64,000 nt of DNA from Plantibacter sp. VKM Ac-2880 (lineage in GTDB: Bacteria > Actinomycetota > Actinomycetes > Actinomycetales > Microbacteriaceae). Shown piece by piece: positions 63,428-64,000 of the stretch; position 1 is the first letter of the stretch, and the number at the start of each line of letters is the position of its first letter. The notes beneath the pieces were generated by a model, which was given only the letters and a program-made list of their open reading frames with translations, was not told where the DNA came from and did not search any database. The translations under genes were made by a program, and so were the position numbers. Location: assembly GCF_015351235.1 (NCBI RefSeq), contig NZ_JADKSJ010000001.1:1241530-1305529 (forward strand). The letters run 5' to 3'.

Positions 63428-64000
63428 ATGAGCGTCTTTTCGAAGGCCACGGCCGCTCGCTCCCGCCCTCGTGCCATCGTTCTCGGTGGCATCGCACTGA
63501 TCGGAGCCAGCGCGCTGGTCCTGAGCGGATGCGCCTCAGGTGGCAGTGACGACAGTGGCAGCGGCAGCAGCAAGCCTGCTGGCGACCTCACCCTGAAGCT
63601 CGGCACCGCGTTGCCCCAGACGGGCAACCTGGCGTTCCTCGGCCCGCCCGAGGAAGCCGGTGTCGGTCTCGCGGTCAAGGAGGTCAACGACGCCAACCTG
63701 GGCATCAAGATCGACCTGACGCTCGGCGACTCGGGTGACTCCGACAACAAGGCGTACGCGACCGAGGTCCCCCGTCTGCTCTCCGAGGGCGTCACCGCCA
63801 TCATCGGTGCGGCGTCGTCGGGTGTGTCGAAGCTCTTCATCGACGAAGTCACCGGCGCAGGCGTCATCCAGTTCTCCCCGGCGAACACCTCCGCCGACTT
63901 CACGACGTGGGACGACAACGGTCTCTACTGGCGGACGGCGCCGTCCGACGTGCTGCAGGGCGAGGTCCTCGGGAACCTGATCGCGGAGGACGGCAACGCC
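63428..64000 (+). CDS. Branched-chain amino acid-type ABC transporter substrate-binding lipoprotein (3' truncated by window)
   Basis: The first 191 residues are present; the gene continues past the window. The lipoprotein signal ends in LSGCASGG, followed by a Ser/Gly/Asp-rich linker. The mature part starts like the LivJ/LivK class (KLGTALPQTGNLAFLGPPEE, AGVGLAVKEVNDAN, GVTAIIGAASSGVSKLFIDE, VIQFSPANTSADFT). Ligands of this class are Leu/Ile/Val, urea or amides. ATG 63428 has AAGGAG in good position. Permease and ATPase genes are expected downstream. Confidence 0.88.
   Translation, partial: MSVFSKATAARSRPRAIVLGGIALIGASALVLSGCASGGSDDSGSGSSKPAGDLTLKLGTALPQTGNLAFLGPPEEAGVGLAVKEVNDANLGIKIDLTLGDSGDSDNKAYATEVPRLLSEGVTAIIGAASSGVSKLFIDEVTGAGVIQFSPANTSADFTTWDDNGLYWRTAPSDVLQGEVLGNLIAEDGNA

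Overview
The window is high-GC, densely coded and almost entirely on the + strand. It looks like chromosomal DNA of an actinobacterium, most likely a Microbacteriaceae member (Plantibacter/Curtobacterium/Clavibacter type). The grounds are codon use, many GTG and TTG starts, -10 boxes of the TANNNT type, HrcA/CIRCE control of groES, and the layout of the str, S10, spc and alpha ribosomal clusters. No tRNA, rRNA, CRISPR array, prophage or insertion sequence was recognised.

Bases 1-22 kb hold a secretion and cell-envelope signalling locus. It opens with the C-terminal part of an EccC/EssC-type FtsK ATPase. Then come a WXG100-family protein, a second WXG-like helical protein, an EspG-like protein and a putative alpha/beta-hydrolase effector, mostly translationally coupled. 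A lipoprotein, a PP2C phosphatase, an FHA protein, a transmembrane Ser/Thr kinase and an FHA-like/HTH protein follow. After them lie a 1752-residue Ig-like/Fn3 surface protein, a MoxR ATPase, a DUF58 protein and a transglutaminase-fold membrane protein that has lost its catalytic triad. The second half resembles the kinase/Fn3/AAA/DUF58/transglutaminase (PFNA) cluster described in Bifidobacterium. Here it is joined to a type VII secretion (ESX) module. A membrane protein with a QYGQ-rich prion-like N-terminus closes the locus. Its promoter shares a GGGGAG-N2-CTCCCC palindrome, an ACAGGCGT box and the same -10 spacing with the promoter of the WXG100 gene 20 kb upstream.

Bases 24-51 kb are the translation superoperons: rpsL-rpsG-fusA-tuf; a DUF4012 gene; rpsJ through rplE; rpsH through rplO; secY-adk-map; an aminotransferase-like gene; infA-rpmJ-rpsM-rpsK-rpoA-rplQ; a double GNAT gene; truA; and rplM-rpsI. 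rpsN is missing from its usual place between rplE and rpsH, where two hairpins sit instead. rpsD is missing between rpsK and rpoA, where there is a strong hairpin. The leaders before rpsL, rpsJ, rpsM and rplM are long or structured.

Bases 51-60 kb carry cell-wall precursor and housekeeping genes: glmM, coaA, glmS, acpS, alr, and tsaE-tsaB-rimI-tsaD for t6A tRNA modification and S18 acetylation. A Gln-rich DUF4190-like membrane protein follows. Bases 60-64 kb hold a convergent THUMP-like methyltransferase, a lone groES under two CIRCE operators, a RarD/EamA transporter, and the start of a branched-chain-amino-acid-type ABC solute-binding lipoprotein that runs off the window. Several genes have a TANNNT box 6-8 nt before the start codon and are predicted to be read from leaderless mRNAs.
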